Source: Porphyridium purpureum
Lineage: Eukaryota; Rhodophyta; Bangiophyceae; Porphyridiales; Porphyridiaceae
NCBI GenBank assembly: GCA_008690995.1
Contig: VRMN01000005.1
Location: forward strand, 434,001 to 498,000
Direction: 5' to 3'
Length of the DNA stretch: 64,000 bases
Shown: piece by piece, positions 53,910 through 63,218 of the stretch
How the letters are laid out: each line of letters begins with the position of its first letter
How positions within the stretch are numbered: position 1 is the stretch's first letter
Position numbers and translations under genes: made by a program
Notes under the pieces: generated by a model
Database searches by the model: none
The model's input: only the letters and a program-made list of their open reading frames with translations
Told to the model about the DNA's origin: nothing

Positions 53910-55430
53910 TTAGGTATCTATGCCCATCCTACAGACTGGGTTGACTCGAATGGCCGCAATGTCCACTTTGTGGCCAAACAAGTCTCGAATGTTCTTGATG
54001 CCGTACATGATCATGGTGGGTCGCTCGAGACTCAGGCCCCAAGCGATCACGCGAACATCTGCGGGCAGTCCCATGGGACGAAGCATTTCTGGCCTAAAGA
54101 TGCCGCTGTTCCCGACCTCGACCCATTTTTGAAGCCCATCGTGGTATGAGAAAATCTCCATGCTAGGCTCTGTGTACGGATTATGCGCCGGCTTGAACCG
54201 TAGCTTCGTCATACCCATGCGTTTGAAAAACTCGCCAATCACGCCTTTCAGGTCTGCCAATGAGAGATTCGGCGCGGCGACTAGGCCCTCGATCTGGTGA
54301 AACTCTGCCAAATGCGTCGCATCCAGCGTCTCGTTGCGGAATACGCGGTCGATGGAGAAGTACTTGCGCGGCGTAAAATGCCCGTCACGCTCGGTTTGAC
54401 GAGCAAGATCGTACAGCATGCGCGAACTCACTGCAGTGGTGTGTGTCCTCAGAATATTTTTGCACGCCTCCTCCTTGCTCCACTTGTACTGGTACCCTAG
54501 CGAGCCGTACCCGCCAGACTGGTGCACTTCTCGAACTCGCTCCAGGTACGCCTCCTCCTCGACGCGCGCTGTCGCAGGAGACGACAGAAAGAAGGTGTCG
54601 TGCGCGTCACGCGCCGGATGCTGCTGGGGCTGGAACAGCGCATCAAAGTTCCAGAACGAGCTTTCGACATAGTTATCGGTTGGCATTTCTTCAAACCCTA
54701 GCTGAACAAAAATCATGCGAAACTGTTCGCGCACTTTGAGCAGCGGGTGCAAGCAGCCGTACTCCGGCGCACGCCCTTCGGCAGCGAAATTGTACGCCTT
54801 GAACGCAGCATGCTCCCACGCACCGGACTGCAGCATCTCGGAGGTCAATTCGGCCGCTTGTACTTTCCGCGCGTCGTCGAATCTAGGCCCGCGTGTGATA
54901 TCGAACGTCTTTGCCATCTTGACGACCACCAATTTGCGCTGCTTCAGCTCTTTGAGCTGCTCCTCGGGCAGCTGTGTCGCCGCATCATCCAGTGCCAAGG
55001 TGGCCAGCACGTTTGCGACCTCGTCCTCCACAACCTGCGCGGCACACGACAGGGTCTTGCTGGCTTTATCGAGCACGATCCATTTTTTCTTCATGGCGTT
55101 CTGCATGCCAACTTTGGCGATGGCGTCGGACAGCTGTTCGCCCAGCACCTGCACAGAGGGCGGCTCTGCGGCGCGCTGGACGGCGCGAAAGTACTGGAAC
55201 TCTGGCGATCCATCCTTGCGGTACTGCTCGCCCTCGCCTGTCAACGAGACGGTCTGATGGGACACGGCTTCTGCGGCGAGCACGTCGCGCGCGGTCAGCC
55301 GTTTCAGCACCGAGTCCACAAACGTCGCGTGCTCAATCTCCAGCTCTGCCGCGAGATCGCGCGAGCCCACGCGCGCATCTGCCGGGCGACTCTCGAAATA
55401 CCTCACGGTCGCCTCCTCTGCCGCGTCCAT
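53910..55430 (-). CDS. Phenylalanine--tRNA ligase alpha subunit, cytosolic type
   Basis: A 506-residue alpha subunit of the cytosolic alpha2beta2 PheRS. N-terminal winged-helix DNA-binding-like domains (about 1-190) precede the class II core, with HPARDAHDTFFL, the RTHTTAVSSRMLYDLA block (motif 2 region) and WGLSLERPTMIMYGI (motif 3) near the end. Length and domain plan match the eukaryotic enzyme; the single-chain organellar form is excluded by the missing anticodon-binding domain. ATG 55430 starts right before the first helix. The beta subunit is not in the window. Confidence 0.95.
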   Translation of the reverse strand: MDAAEEATVRYFESRPADARVGSRDLAAELEIEHATFVDSVLKRLTARDVLAAEAVSHQTVSLTGEGEQYRKDGSPEFQYFRAVQRAAEPPSVQVLGEQLSDAIAKVGMQNAMKKKWIVLDKASKTLSCAAQVVEDEVANVLATLALDDAATQLPEEQLKELKQRKLVVVKMAKTFDITRGPRFDDARKVQAAELTSEMLQSGAWEHAAFKAYNFAAEGRAPEYGCLHPLLKVREQFRMIFVQLGFEEMPTDNYVESSFWNFDALFQPQQHPARDAHDTFFLSSPATARVEEEAYLERVREVHQSGGYGSLGYQYKWSKEEACKNILRTHTTAVSSRMLYDLARQTERDGHFTPRKYFSIDRVFRNETLDATHLAEFHQIEGLVAAPNLSLADLKGVIGEFFKRMGMTKLRFKPAHNPYTEPSMEIFSYHDGLQKWVEVGNSGIFRPEMLRPMGLPADVRVIAWGLSLERPTMIMYGIKNIRDLFGHKVDIAAIRVNPVCRMGIDT

Positions 55431-55996
55431 CCTCCAAGCGCCCTCCGCACCCGCTCCACCACCCTCTCTCGCTCACGTCCCCCCAACGCACCGCGCACGC
55501 CCGCGACGTCTCCGTTCAACTGTACTTCCCACTCAACTACGGTACAGCTCGCTGCGCTGTGTCCAGTTTCCCGCCGAGCTACAGTACCTAAAACGGCACC
55601 TCATGATGACATTGGAATGCATGACATCCACTGTCAGCACGCGTTTCACGCCCCCCCCTCCCGTTTGCACTAGCGCATTTCCCACCACCGCACGCGCGAT
55701 TTTCCTGGCCGGCCTCATACGAAAACGCACCCACTTGCCACATACGTCTTGATTCTGACGCGCGGTTTTCTCACCGGCGGCGTAGATTTTAGATTTTAGA
55801 CTTATTTATAGGAATATCTGTGTGTGTCCGTTCCATATCGATTCGAACCAAACACAACCCCACACCCCCGCAACCATCAACCCCTGTTCGTCTATGCAGA
55901 TGCGCGTGTTTTACTATATGTCTGCTTGCGTGTGTGTGTGGAACTTGATGCGTCGTGCGGGCACGTAACGTTTGAACGATCTCATCAATCAGGGTC

Positions 55997-56011
55997 GTTT
56001 TATTAGACGAG
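55997..56011 (+). promoter_or_regulatory. GTTTTATTAGACGAG element, distal upstream of 14-3-3
   Basis: It differs at one base from the site before the SLC25 gene (6029-6043). It lies 561 bp before the 14-3-3 ATG. A related site is at 56324-56338. Confidence 0.4.
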
Positions 56012-56323
56012 GGTCCGGCTGGTGTACACTACTGTTCTGTGCTGCTGGCACGACATGGACCGAATACGAGCGAGCTGAGCATGTATGTAATTGGGTCGAA
56101 ATCAGTATGAAGTTGATGTTCGCGAATCTGTCCAGCCGTCCAGCCGTCACAGTCAGTCAGTCCGTCCGTGAGTTGGCGTCTGTCGGTTTATCTAATGAAA
56201 CCGGCCCGTTTTTGTAGATGATCGAGTCACTAGGCGCTTGTTCGAAAGTCACCACCGACATAATACAAAAAGAAAGAGTCGGCCGAGTGGTGGGCCTGCT
56301 TCAAAAATGAGCAGATTCGGGGT

Positions 56324-56338
56324 GTTTTAGTAGAGCGG
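56324..56338 (+). promoter_or_regulatory. GTTTTAGTAGAGCGG element upstream of 14-3-3
   Basis: It shares the GTTTTAnTAG core with the other sites and lies 234 bp before the 14-3-3 ATG, a distance similar to that of TATA boxes from ATGs elsewhere in the window. Confidence 0.4.
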
Positions 56339-56571
56339 GTGGGCATGCTATCCAGCACCGACTTTGGCGTGGGTGCTGGGGTTGTCAGTGGTGGTTGTGT
56401 AGGCGAACGTCAGGCTAACAGAAGGACGGAAGGAAGAGGAGGGAAGAGGGGGGGCTTTGGGGTTGTGTGCGGCGGGTGGGAACGGGCGAGGCGAAGAGGT
56501 GGCGTGTGCGAGAGTTGCGAGCGCGATCGATCTTGTGTGGAGCGGTTGTGGCGGGGACGTGCGGAGGAGAG

Positions 56572-57528
56572 ATGGATCAGGAGGCGCGTGAGAAGGCCGT
56601 GTACTTGGCCAAGTTGGCCGAGCAGGCCGAGCGATATGACGGTATGTTGGTGCTTGAGGTTCTTTCGGAGAGGGTTTTGGAGTTGTGGGATGCGCGTGGG
56701 GGCTGAAGGGGGCCAGATGGCTTGGCCGTTGGCTGATGGCGCGCGCGGTGCGGCGGGCGCGGGGCGCGATGGTAGTCGTTTTCGGCGCGGGCATCGGAGT
56801 CGTAGTGTGCGATTTGGGGAGTTCGGGTATCCGTCTTGGTGGCCGCCCGCGTCGCTTCGCGTGAAGCTTTGTCTTCGTCTCCGTGATTGATCATGGTTGC
56901 CGGCCCGAAAGGCACATGATCGTGAAGACCCGGGGCGCGCGCGAGAGAGATTACTTCTTCCTTCCGGTCTCCGCGAGCCGGCCGTCGCGTCACGATCCTT
57001 CGTTCGGAAATGCGTTTGTAGTGAGTGGGGGATGCTAGATCGAGGCGCCATGATATGCGAGCAGGAAGTCTAACACTTTTCGCGGGGTTTTGTTTCATTG
57101 CGTCGGTGGTGTTCGTTTGTTCATTCTTTTCTTCTTTCTTCCTTTCTTTTCTCGTTTGCTTCGTTCTTCCGGTCCCTCCCTTCCCGTATTCTCATGCTTG
57201 CTTTTGATCAAACAGAAATGGTCTCGGAGATGCGCAAGGTCGCCGGCACCACGGACGAGAGCACGTCGGAGCTCTCCGTCGAGGAGCGAAACCTGCTGTC
57301 GGTTGCGTACAAGAATGTGATCGGCGCGCGCCGTGCGTCGTGGCGCATCGTGTCCTCTATCGAGCAGAAGGAGGAGAGCAAGGGCAACACGGCACATGTC
57401 GCGATCAACGTTGAGTACCGCAAGAAGATCGAGCTCGAGCTGTCCAACATCTGCAAGGATATCCTTGACATCCTTGACAAGAACCTGATTCCTTCCGCCA
57501 AGACGGGGGAATCGAAAGTGTTCTACTT

Positions 57529-57559
<31 letters not shown>

Positions 57560-57925
57560 GCAGAGTTCAGCAGTGACGCGGAGCGCAAGGAGTCGGCGCA
57601 GAGCTCGCTCGAGGCGTACCGGGCCGCGACCGACATTGCGGTCACGGATCTGCCGCCGACGCACCCGATCCGCCTCGGTCTGGCGCTCAACTTCTCGGTG
57701 TTCTACTTTGAGATCTTGAACAGCCCAGATCGCGCGTGCCAGCTGGCCAAGCAAGCGTTTGACGATGCGATTGCGGAGCTGGACACACTCAGTGAGGACA
57801 GCTACAAGGACTCGACTCTGATTATGCAGCTCCTCCGCGACAATCTGACCTTGTGGACCTCGGACATGGGAGGTGACGAGGAAGAGAACGCGCCGGCTGC
57901 GGACGCCGAAGGTACCGATTCTTAA
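56572..57925 (+). CDS. 14-3-3 protein, two exons
   Basis: A 259-residue phosphoserine/threonine-binding dimer protein. Exon 1 (56572-56641) encodes [23 protein letters not shown] plus one base. Exon 2 (57216-57925) continues E-M-V-S-E-M-R-K, which restores the conserved [13 protein letters not shown] helix exactly. Exon 2 carries the [21 protein letters not shown] block, the phosphopeptide-binding Lys/Arg residues, DNLTLWTSD and an acidic tail. The frame in exon 2 extends upstream into the intron, where it reads a false hydrophobic N-terminus, so the spliced form is the correct one. Splice sites are GTATGT and ACAG. Confidence 0.95.
56642..57215 (+). other. Spliceosomal intron of the 14-3-3 gene, 574 nt
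   Basis: It begins GTATGT and ends ACAG, with a long pyrimidine-rich tract at about 57110-57190 before the acceptor. Joining at these sites restores the 14-3-3 frame within a conserved motif (phase 1). It is the only intron I can show among 38 protein genes. Confidence 0.92.
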
Positions 57926-58391
57926 ATACGCGCCGGTGCAGATCGAAGCTGGGAGTAAAGAAGGCTCGAGGTTGTGCACCCCCCCGTTCGCCGCCGTGTT
58001 TGGCAGCCGAGAGGGCATGGACGAACGAGAGCCGATTTGAGCCTTAGCGAGATTGTGTTTCCTTGGTTTACATTTTCTCTATTTTCAAGTCGCACGCCTG
58101 GACGTACTGCCGATGGAGCCCGAAGAAAGAGCGAAAAAAGCAGAGTACGGCCAGCCTGGACGTTTTCTCAGGATGTGTGGGGCATTGATACTCCAAAAAC
58201 TGGAATTCGCATTCATGCAGTTGGAAACGCCGTATAAACAATCTGTTGCTTTCCTGTTTTCTCCCAAACGTGAAGCGTTTCTGGGGTTACCCACACGGGC
58301 ATGTTCCGACCTTCATCGCGTGGACGGATCCGAGCCAACATCTTGTCGAACAGACGAACCGAAACGAGCAGAGCAAAACTGACATCCACGA
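57926..58391. other. Gap between convergent 14-3-3 and PHD-finger genes
   Basis: 466 bp between two 3' ends. It has AT-rich segments near 58060 and 58220, but I identify no gene and no clear AATAAA. Confidence 0.4.
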
Positions 58392-59417
58392 TCAAAATAA
58401 CTGGCCACGCAGGTTTGAGCACTCGCTTCGACGTCTTTCACGCTCTATAGCCTTGCGAACTGCGTAGGAAAGCGAATCAGGTTGGATACTTTCCGAATCA
58501 CGAATACAGACAAAACATTCAAAAGCTTCTTTCTCAGACGCCATAAAGTGCTTTGCGGTTTCCCACCCAATACATACAGCATGGCTCCAACAGCGGCATT
58601 TGCTGCACTCTACCATTTGCCCTACATCTTCATACCAGCCGCACGCACATCGTACGAAGTCGAGCCCGGAACTGCTTGTCGAGCTCTTATTGTCTTCATT
58701 GTTTGCGTCAATGTCCGCTCCCGCTGGTGCCAAGCCATTCTGATTTGTATTGCTCGTCTTAGGTGACGTCGACTCGCCGTGCCCATCCTCTATGGGTCCA
58801 TTCGAATTCAGGTGAAGCGCAATGGATTCTGCATCAGTCCGACCATTCTCGTGGTGTCTCCCATTTGGCATTGGAGCTTCCACAGACTGCGTAATTCCAT
58901 TTTCGCGCCTTTCATCTGCATCACCTCTCGCCAGTGAAGGCACGAGCTCAAGCTCCTCGTTCGCTTTGGTTCCGTACACATCAGCTTGCTCCAATGTACT
59001 TGGATAGGCTTGGCCGGCGGAAAGCAAGCTAGGTGCCACAGCACCAGCACCGCCCGACCCACGACTTGGGGACCCAATCTGCGCCGCTGGCGATGATACG
59101 ATGGGAAGCTTGTCACACACGCTATCCTCCTTTCCTTCGTCCGACAGACCCCTTTCTGTCGCTCTGTCGAAGTCCGCTACACGCTTCCCGACAATACCCT
59201 CATCCATGTCCATCGCAACGTCCACGGCTAAACGCTTAGCGCGGGCGTTTTCCACTCCCGGCGCCCCGTCACCGTCATCGCGCTCCCGCTTTGCGTGTTG
59301 TGAGCCGCTGCCTCTGGCCGCGAAAGTGTCGTCTGCGCGCGTCGCCGCGTTCTTGTCATTCGCGCGCACCTCCGCATCCGCGCCGGTCGCGTAGACCGCG
59401 TCTTGCTCGGCCTGCAT
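58392..59417 (-). CDS. PHD-finger protein with a disordered N-terminus
   Basis: A 341-residue protein. About 260 N-terminal residues are low-complexity and polar with no domain. The C-terminal 80 residues hold one PHD zinc finger, readable as RCACGWYEDVGQMVECSKCRCWSHAVCIG followed by FECFVC, with the Cys4-His-Cys3 order. PHD fingers often read histone H3 tails, so a chromatin role is likely. ATG 59417 is the first ATG; because the N-terminus is unconserved, a later ATG (near VDVAMDMDEG) is possible. The divergent SDR gene starts 6 bp away. Confidence 0.8.
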   Translation of the reverse strand: MQAEQDAVYATGADAEVRANDKNAATRADDTFAARGSGSQHAKRERDDGDGAPGVENARAKRLAVDVAMDMDEGIVGKRVADFDRATERGLSDEGKEDSVCDKLPIVSSPAAQIGSPSRGSGGAGAVAPSLLSAGQAYPSTLEQADVYGTKANEELELVPSLARGDADERRENGITQSVEAPMPNGRHHENGRTDAESIALHLNSNGPIEDGHGESTSPKTSNTNQNGLAPAGADIDANNEDNKSSTSSSGLDFVRCACGWYEDVGQMVECSKCRCWSHAVCIGWETAKHFMASEKEAFECFVCIRDSESIQPDSLSYAVRKAIERERRRSECSNLRGQLF

Positions 59418-59423
59418 AGCGAC

Positions 59424-60365
59424 ATGCGGGTGGTGGTGCTGTCTGGTGGCAGCGGAACCGGGATTGGCTTTGAGACGGCAGTGTCCCTCTGTTCGAGCGG
59501 CGCCCGTGTGATTCTTGTGTGTCGCAACGCGACGCGCGCACAGGCGGCGGTCGCTCAAATTCAACAACGCACACGCTACGGGAGCATCGAGTATGTTTTG
59601 GGTGATTTAGAGAGCGTCGAATCGGTGCACCACGTGGCGCGTGCAATACGTGAGCGCACGCAGCGCGTGAATGTGCTGGTGCACAACGCAGGGATCCTAT
59701 ACTTTGGCGCAGACGAACTCTGCGCGAATGGCGTCGAGCGTGCGTTGGCCGTGAACCACATCGGCCCTCTATTGCTGAACAAACTGGTTGCGCCCTTGCT
59801 GCTCCGTTCGGCGCGAGAAAATGGAGCCGCGCGAATCGTGCATGTATCCTCTAGCGCACATCACAAGGGAGCGTGGCGACTGGGAGCCCATTGCAATCCG
59901 CAGCAGATCCGAAATATGACGCAGACACCGACGCCCAAGTACAAGAACCCAATCAAAAGGTGGTTATTCAATGGTTACTGGAGATACGCAGACTCCAAGC
60001 TTTTCCAGCTCATGAGCGCCATCGCCTTTCAGGAATCCTTATCCGGAAAGGACGCTGAGCGCATCCGGACTGTCTGCGTACACCCAGGCCTCGTTCGTTC
60101 CGAAATCTTCGACAAGATTGCCCTTATGCAGCCTGTTCTGCACCTGTTTCCGTGGCTCTACATTTCTCCTCGACAAGCGGCAGAATACGTCTCGGCTGCG
60201 TGTATCTCTGACGACACTAGCGTGCTTCCATCCTCTCAGATGCGATGGACCTATCTGGTTCGAGACAAGGTCTCCCAGGTGGCGGCGTGTGTTCGGGACC
60301 CTGTTAGGCGTCAAGCAGTGTATCACGGTAGCCTGCAGCTGGTGGAACACCTCGGCACCAAGTAA
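59424..60365 (+). CDS. Short-chain dehydrogenase/reductase, retinol dehydrogenase-like
   Basis: A 313-residue classical SDR. The NAD(P)-binding GGSGTGIG motif is at about 8-15, VHNAG marks strand 4, and the catalytic Tyr/Lys pair lies in YADSK with an upstream VSSSAHH serine block. The style (long C-terminus, substrate loop with RWLFNGYWRYADSKL) resembles retinol dehydrogenase/WW-type SDRs that act on lipid-like alcohols or carbonyls. The Rossmann fold begins at residue 2, so ATG 59424 must be near the true start, only 6 bp from the divergent PHD-finger ATG. Substrate is unknown. Confidence 0.88.
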   Translation: MRVVVLSGGSGTGIGFETAVSLCSSGARVILVCRNATRAQAAVAQIQQRTRYGSIEYVLGDLESVESVHHVARAIRERTQRVNVLVHNAGILYFGADELCANGVERALAVNHIGPLLLNKLVAPLLLRSARENGAARIVHVSSSAHHKGAWRLGAHCNPQQIRNMTQTPTPKYKNPIKRWLFNGYWRYADSKLFQLMSAIAFQESLSGKDAERIRTVCVHPGLVRSEIFDKIALMQPVLHLFPWLYISPRQAAEYVSAACISDDTSVLPSSQMRWTYLVRDKVSQVAACVRDPVRRQAVYHGSLQLVEHLGTK

Positions 60366-60445
60366 ACTTTGGCGAAGGACTAGCTCCCCAATGTGCGCAC
60401 ATCTCGGCGTATCCGTGCGTGCCGCGCGGTCCGTCGATCAGTTCA

Positions 60446-60487
60446 TATAAATGCATGGGATTTTGTTATGGAAAAGGTACAGTACAG
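60446..60487 (+). promoter_or_regulatory. TATAAAT and overlapping GTACAGTACAG before the RING gene
   Basis: TATAAAT at 60446-60452, then GTACAGTACAG at 60477-60487, 140-181 bp before the RING-gene ATG. Both are promoter candidates; the region also holds the 3' end of the SDR transcript. Confidence 0.4.
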
Positions 60488-60626
60488 GTGAACCGATTGG
60501 AAGCGTTAAAAATCGACCACAAGCCGCACAAGTATTTGCGTGGAGCTTGACGCTACGTGCTCCGCGACGCAATCGATAAGGGACAAGCCAGACGTGGCGC
60601 ACGGAAGCAACAGATAGAATTGCCCC

Positions 60627-62639
60627 ATGGCGTTCTTCTCGAGCGCGTGCGCGTCGCAGGGCTCGCTCGGAATCCTTGCGTGCGTCTTTTTCGTGGCGAA
60701 GGTGACCCAAGGCGCGCATATCGCCGATCAATGGAACTTTCGAGCGCTTGCGCGCCAATCTGACCCGTCGCCCGTTGATGTAATCTCGGTGAACGCATCA
60801 ACTGGTGCAGAGACGCGCACGTTTATCTTCAATGAATGGCTTACGTTAGAGCCCGGCTCGAAACGGACTGTGCAAATCGATTTTGCTCCCGGGGCATCGG
60901 CACAACGTGCTCTGGTTGTCGAGGTGGCTTATGACGACTCGCTGCCTTTGGACAAGCGACCAGATCCACTTGTGTCGGTCAGGGATGATATAGAGCCGCT
61001 GGTTGTGGCCGGAGACCTGGAGCAGCCCGACATAGACATCGTCTTGAAGCAGGCAAAGGTGTCAGTATTTGCAGACGCGTGGGACGACGTAGCATACTAT
61101 ACAAAGCGTAACTTCCAACACGCAGTGCTTCCTCTGAATGTTTCAAGCTCTGATGCAAATCAGTCAGTATTCGTGCAGCTGCAGAATATTGCCATACCAA
61201 GGAGGAACACGTTTTTAGGACGACTTACTATGCTGGTCGTTCCGTATGAAAGGAGCCCTGAAAGTTCGGATGTAGGGCAGTCGTGCCCTTCTTACTCGAA
61301 TGTGTCGTTCCCACTGGACGTCAACCCACCCGAACTGGCCAACGCCGAAACGCCCATGTGCAATCCGTATCTGTTTGGCGAATCTGAACCTTTCTGCTCG
61401 GCTCTTACCGGACAGTGCGAATGCCCAGACCGAGATCCACCCGAATCTGGCGCCAGTTTCAAAGGCTTTGCGTGCGAGCGTCGAGTCTATCCCTTGCGGC
61501 ATCCGAATGGGCCACTGTACATCGAAAGGCAGCTTCTGCCTGGAATTCCAACGGTGGCCGAGTTCACTGTGAGCCGTCCAGGTAAGGTGGCGGTCCTCTT
61601 TGATTACTACAAGACTAACAATGCCTTTGTTTACATGGTCGTGAAGGCTCCGTTTACCGATGGGGGCCCTTCGTTCCACTCATTTTCAACGGGTAATGGA
61701 ACCGAACTGCCGACGCTCTGGGATGCCGCGTTCATCGCGCCAGACGATTCCAAGCGAATCATCCTTGATGACGTGCCGGCTGGGCAAAAGTTGTACGTGG
61801 CGTTTTACAATGTTCGACGAGATACATCTGCGAAAGCCGATTCTGGGCAAATTGGATTTGCTACTTTTGAATGCGGGGAGGAAGGTGAAGAAGATTGTCC
61901 AGATACCCTTCAACAGCCGCTTCCCAAATTCATGCTTATTGTTGGAATCTCGGCAGCCGTGGTCATCTTCATTATGGTGATCTTATTGGTGTTCATGGTG
62001 TTTCGGCGCCAGGCTGCCACCGAGAGCATGGTGGAGGCGCGGCGAGCCGCAGCGGAATCGGAAGCCGCGCGCAAGACGACTGCGAAAGTGAGTGAAGACC
62101 GCATTGACGCGCTCTTTCCGAGCGACACCTATGCCGGCAGGTCGACCACAGCGCAGGGCTCTGGGCTTGACGCGCGCCAGTCGGACAATGAAGAGGGTGA
62201 GGAAGGACCAGACGTGCGCGTTGTTCAATGCAGCGTGTGCCTATGCGGCTTTGAAGAGGGTGATCAAATACGCACGCTGCCTTGCATGCATTTTTACCAC
62301 CGAGCTTGCATTGACGGGTGGATTTCGGCGCGCGTTACATGCCCCGAGTGCCGTGCCATCGTGCGCTCACCGAGCGGCTCGCGGCTGTATAAACCAGGTG
62401 AGTATCACGAAAGGAGCGAAGCTGACGCTGCTGAATCATCCAACTCACCGGGTTCTTCCTCAAGAACCGGAAGTCGGGCTGAAGCGGACAGAGCAGGACC
62501 ACATGTTGCGGACGAGCCCGCGCAGCAACGCACGACGCCTCTTTTCTCAGGGCTCTTTCAAAGCGCCCCCACATTGACGTCGTCTACTCCTCTGCGGACG
62601 AACCTGCCGCCTGCCATGCGCGGCGACATCATGCCTTGA
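60627..62639 (+). CDS. Membrane RING-H2 E3 ubiquitin ligase
   Basis: A 670-residue type I membrane protein. It has a signal peptide (about 1-29), a lumenal/extracellular part with N-glycosylation-like sites (NVS, NQS) and a cysteine-rich EGF-like stretch near 250-285, one membrane helix (about 435-459) and a cytosolic Ala/Arg/Glu helix. A RING-H2 finger at 535-576 reads CSVCLCGF ... CMHFYHRACIDGW ... CPECR (C3H2C3). The tail of about 95 residues is Ser/Pro-rich. Such transmembrane RING-H2 proteins ubiquitinate membrane cargo in the endomembrane system. No protease-associated domain is recognised. ATG 60627 is clear. Confidence 0.88.
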   Translation: MAFFSSACASQGSLGILACVFFVAKVTQGAHIADQWNFRALARQSDPSPVDVISVNASTGAETRTFIFNEWLTLEPGSKRTVQIDFAPGASAQRALVVEVAYDDSLPLDKRPDPLVSVRDDIEPLVVAGDLEQPDIDIVLKQAKVSVFADAWDDVAYYTKRNFQHAVLPLNVSSSDANQSVFVQLQNIAIPRRNTFLGRLTMLVVPYERSPESSDVGQSCPSYSNVSFPLDVNPPELANAETPMCNPYLFGESEPFCSALTGQCECPDRDPPESGASFKGFACERRVYPLRHPNGPLYIERQLLPGIPTVAEFTVSRPGKVAVLFDYYKTNNAFVYMVVKAPFTDGGPSFHSFSTGNGTELPTLWDAAFIAPDDSKRIILDDVPAGQKLYVAFYNVRRDTSAKADSGQIGFATFECGEEGEEDCPDTLQQPLPKFMLIVGISAAVVIFIMVILLVFMVFRRQAATESMVEARRAAAESEAARKTTAKVSEDRIDALFPSDTYAGRSTTAQGSGLDARQSDNEEGEEGPDVRVVQCSVCLCGFEEGDQIRTLPCMHFYHRACIDGWISARVTCPECRAIVRSPSGSRLYKPGEYHERSEADAAESSNSPGSSSRTGSRAEADRAGPHVADEPAQQRTTPLFSGLFQSAPTLTSSTPLRTNLPPAMRGDIMP

Positions 62640-63218
62640 CCCGACCCGCCCCAACTTCCGTCCTGCCATATCATGTAAATGAAGTCTCGAATGAATCACG
62701 GGCCTGAAGCAGACGCATGGTCACGCCCACGGGAGTGCCTCGCTGTGTCCAACGCCCGTGCCAGACCCAACAAACCCACGCAACTGACCGCCCGCCTCGC
62801 CACCGCCATCTCTCAGCAGCTCCACATTCCCACTCGGCGTGTGTCGGCACTGCACACGTGTCCAACAAGCCCACGCGTTATCTGAAGTCAAGACGAGCAC
62901 CAGCAAGGACACAGCCAACGCTCGCGGGGTATAAAAGCAGGAGAAGCGCAGTGACATGCGAGAGGAGAGACGGAGCGGAGGAGAGGCAGAGGCAGAGTCA
63001 TACAGAAGGTGAAGTTTTGGGTTCGCACGGAAGGGGCAGGAGGGCGCAAGGGTCCCTTGCACGGTGAAGAAGTGAACGCAGAGTTAGAGCAGCAGCACGG
63101 AGAGGCACGAGAGTTCGCTTGTCGAGGCTTGGAAATCTGCAGAGGAAGAGCGAGATAGTGTGCGTGTGCGTTGGATCAACGACAGGAGGGGACTGTGGTC
63201 TTGCGGGAAGCAGCTTCC
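62640..63218. other. Intergenic: promoter and 5' leader of the BCS1-like gene
   Basis: It contains the TATA box at 62930-62937 and, downstream, a purine-rich leader of about 260 nt. No gene is recognised. Confidence 0.5.
62930..62937 (+). promoter_or_regulatory. TATA box (TATAAAAG) of the BCS1-like gene
   Basis: A consensus TATAAAAG within GCGGGGTATAAAAGCAG, 289 bp before the first ATG. A purine-rich leader follows. This is the best TATA match in the window. Confidence 0.65.

Larger units (their letters stand above)
55431..56571. other. Divergent intergenic region, 1141 bp, with promoter-like motifs
   Basis: The largest gap, between PheRS alpha (-) and 14-3-3 (+). On the PheRS side: ACTGTAC 55519-55525, GTACAGC 55542-55548 and, minus strand, GTTTTAGGTAC (55594-55584). 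On the 14-3-3 side: GTTTTATTAGACGAG (55997-56011) and GTTTTAGTAGAGCGG (56324-56338). An AT-rich TAGATTTTAGATTTTAG repeat lies near 55783. No gene is recognised, but there is room for an unseen RNA or small exon. Confidence 0.45.

Noticed and set aside
55835-55860. GGTTCGAATC on the minus strand as a tRNA T loop
   Set aside because: The flanking bases do not pair as a T stem and no acceptor or anticodon arm is found nearby.
57098-57217. Hydrophobic N-terminus for 14-3-3 read from the unspliced frame
   Set aside because: It is intron sequence (polypyrimidine tract). The true first exon at 56572 restores the conserved 14-3-3 start.
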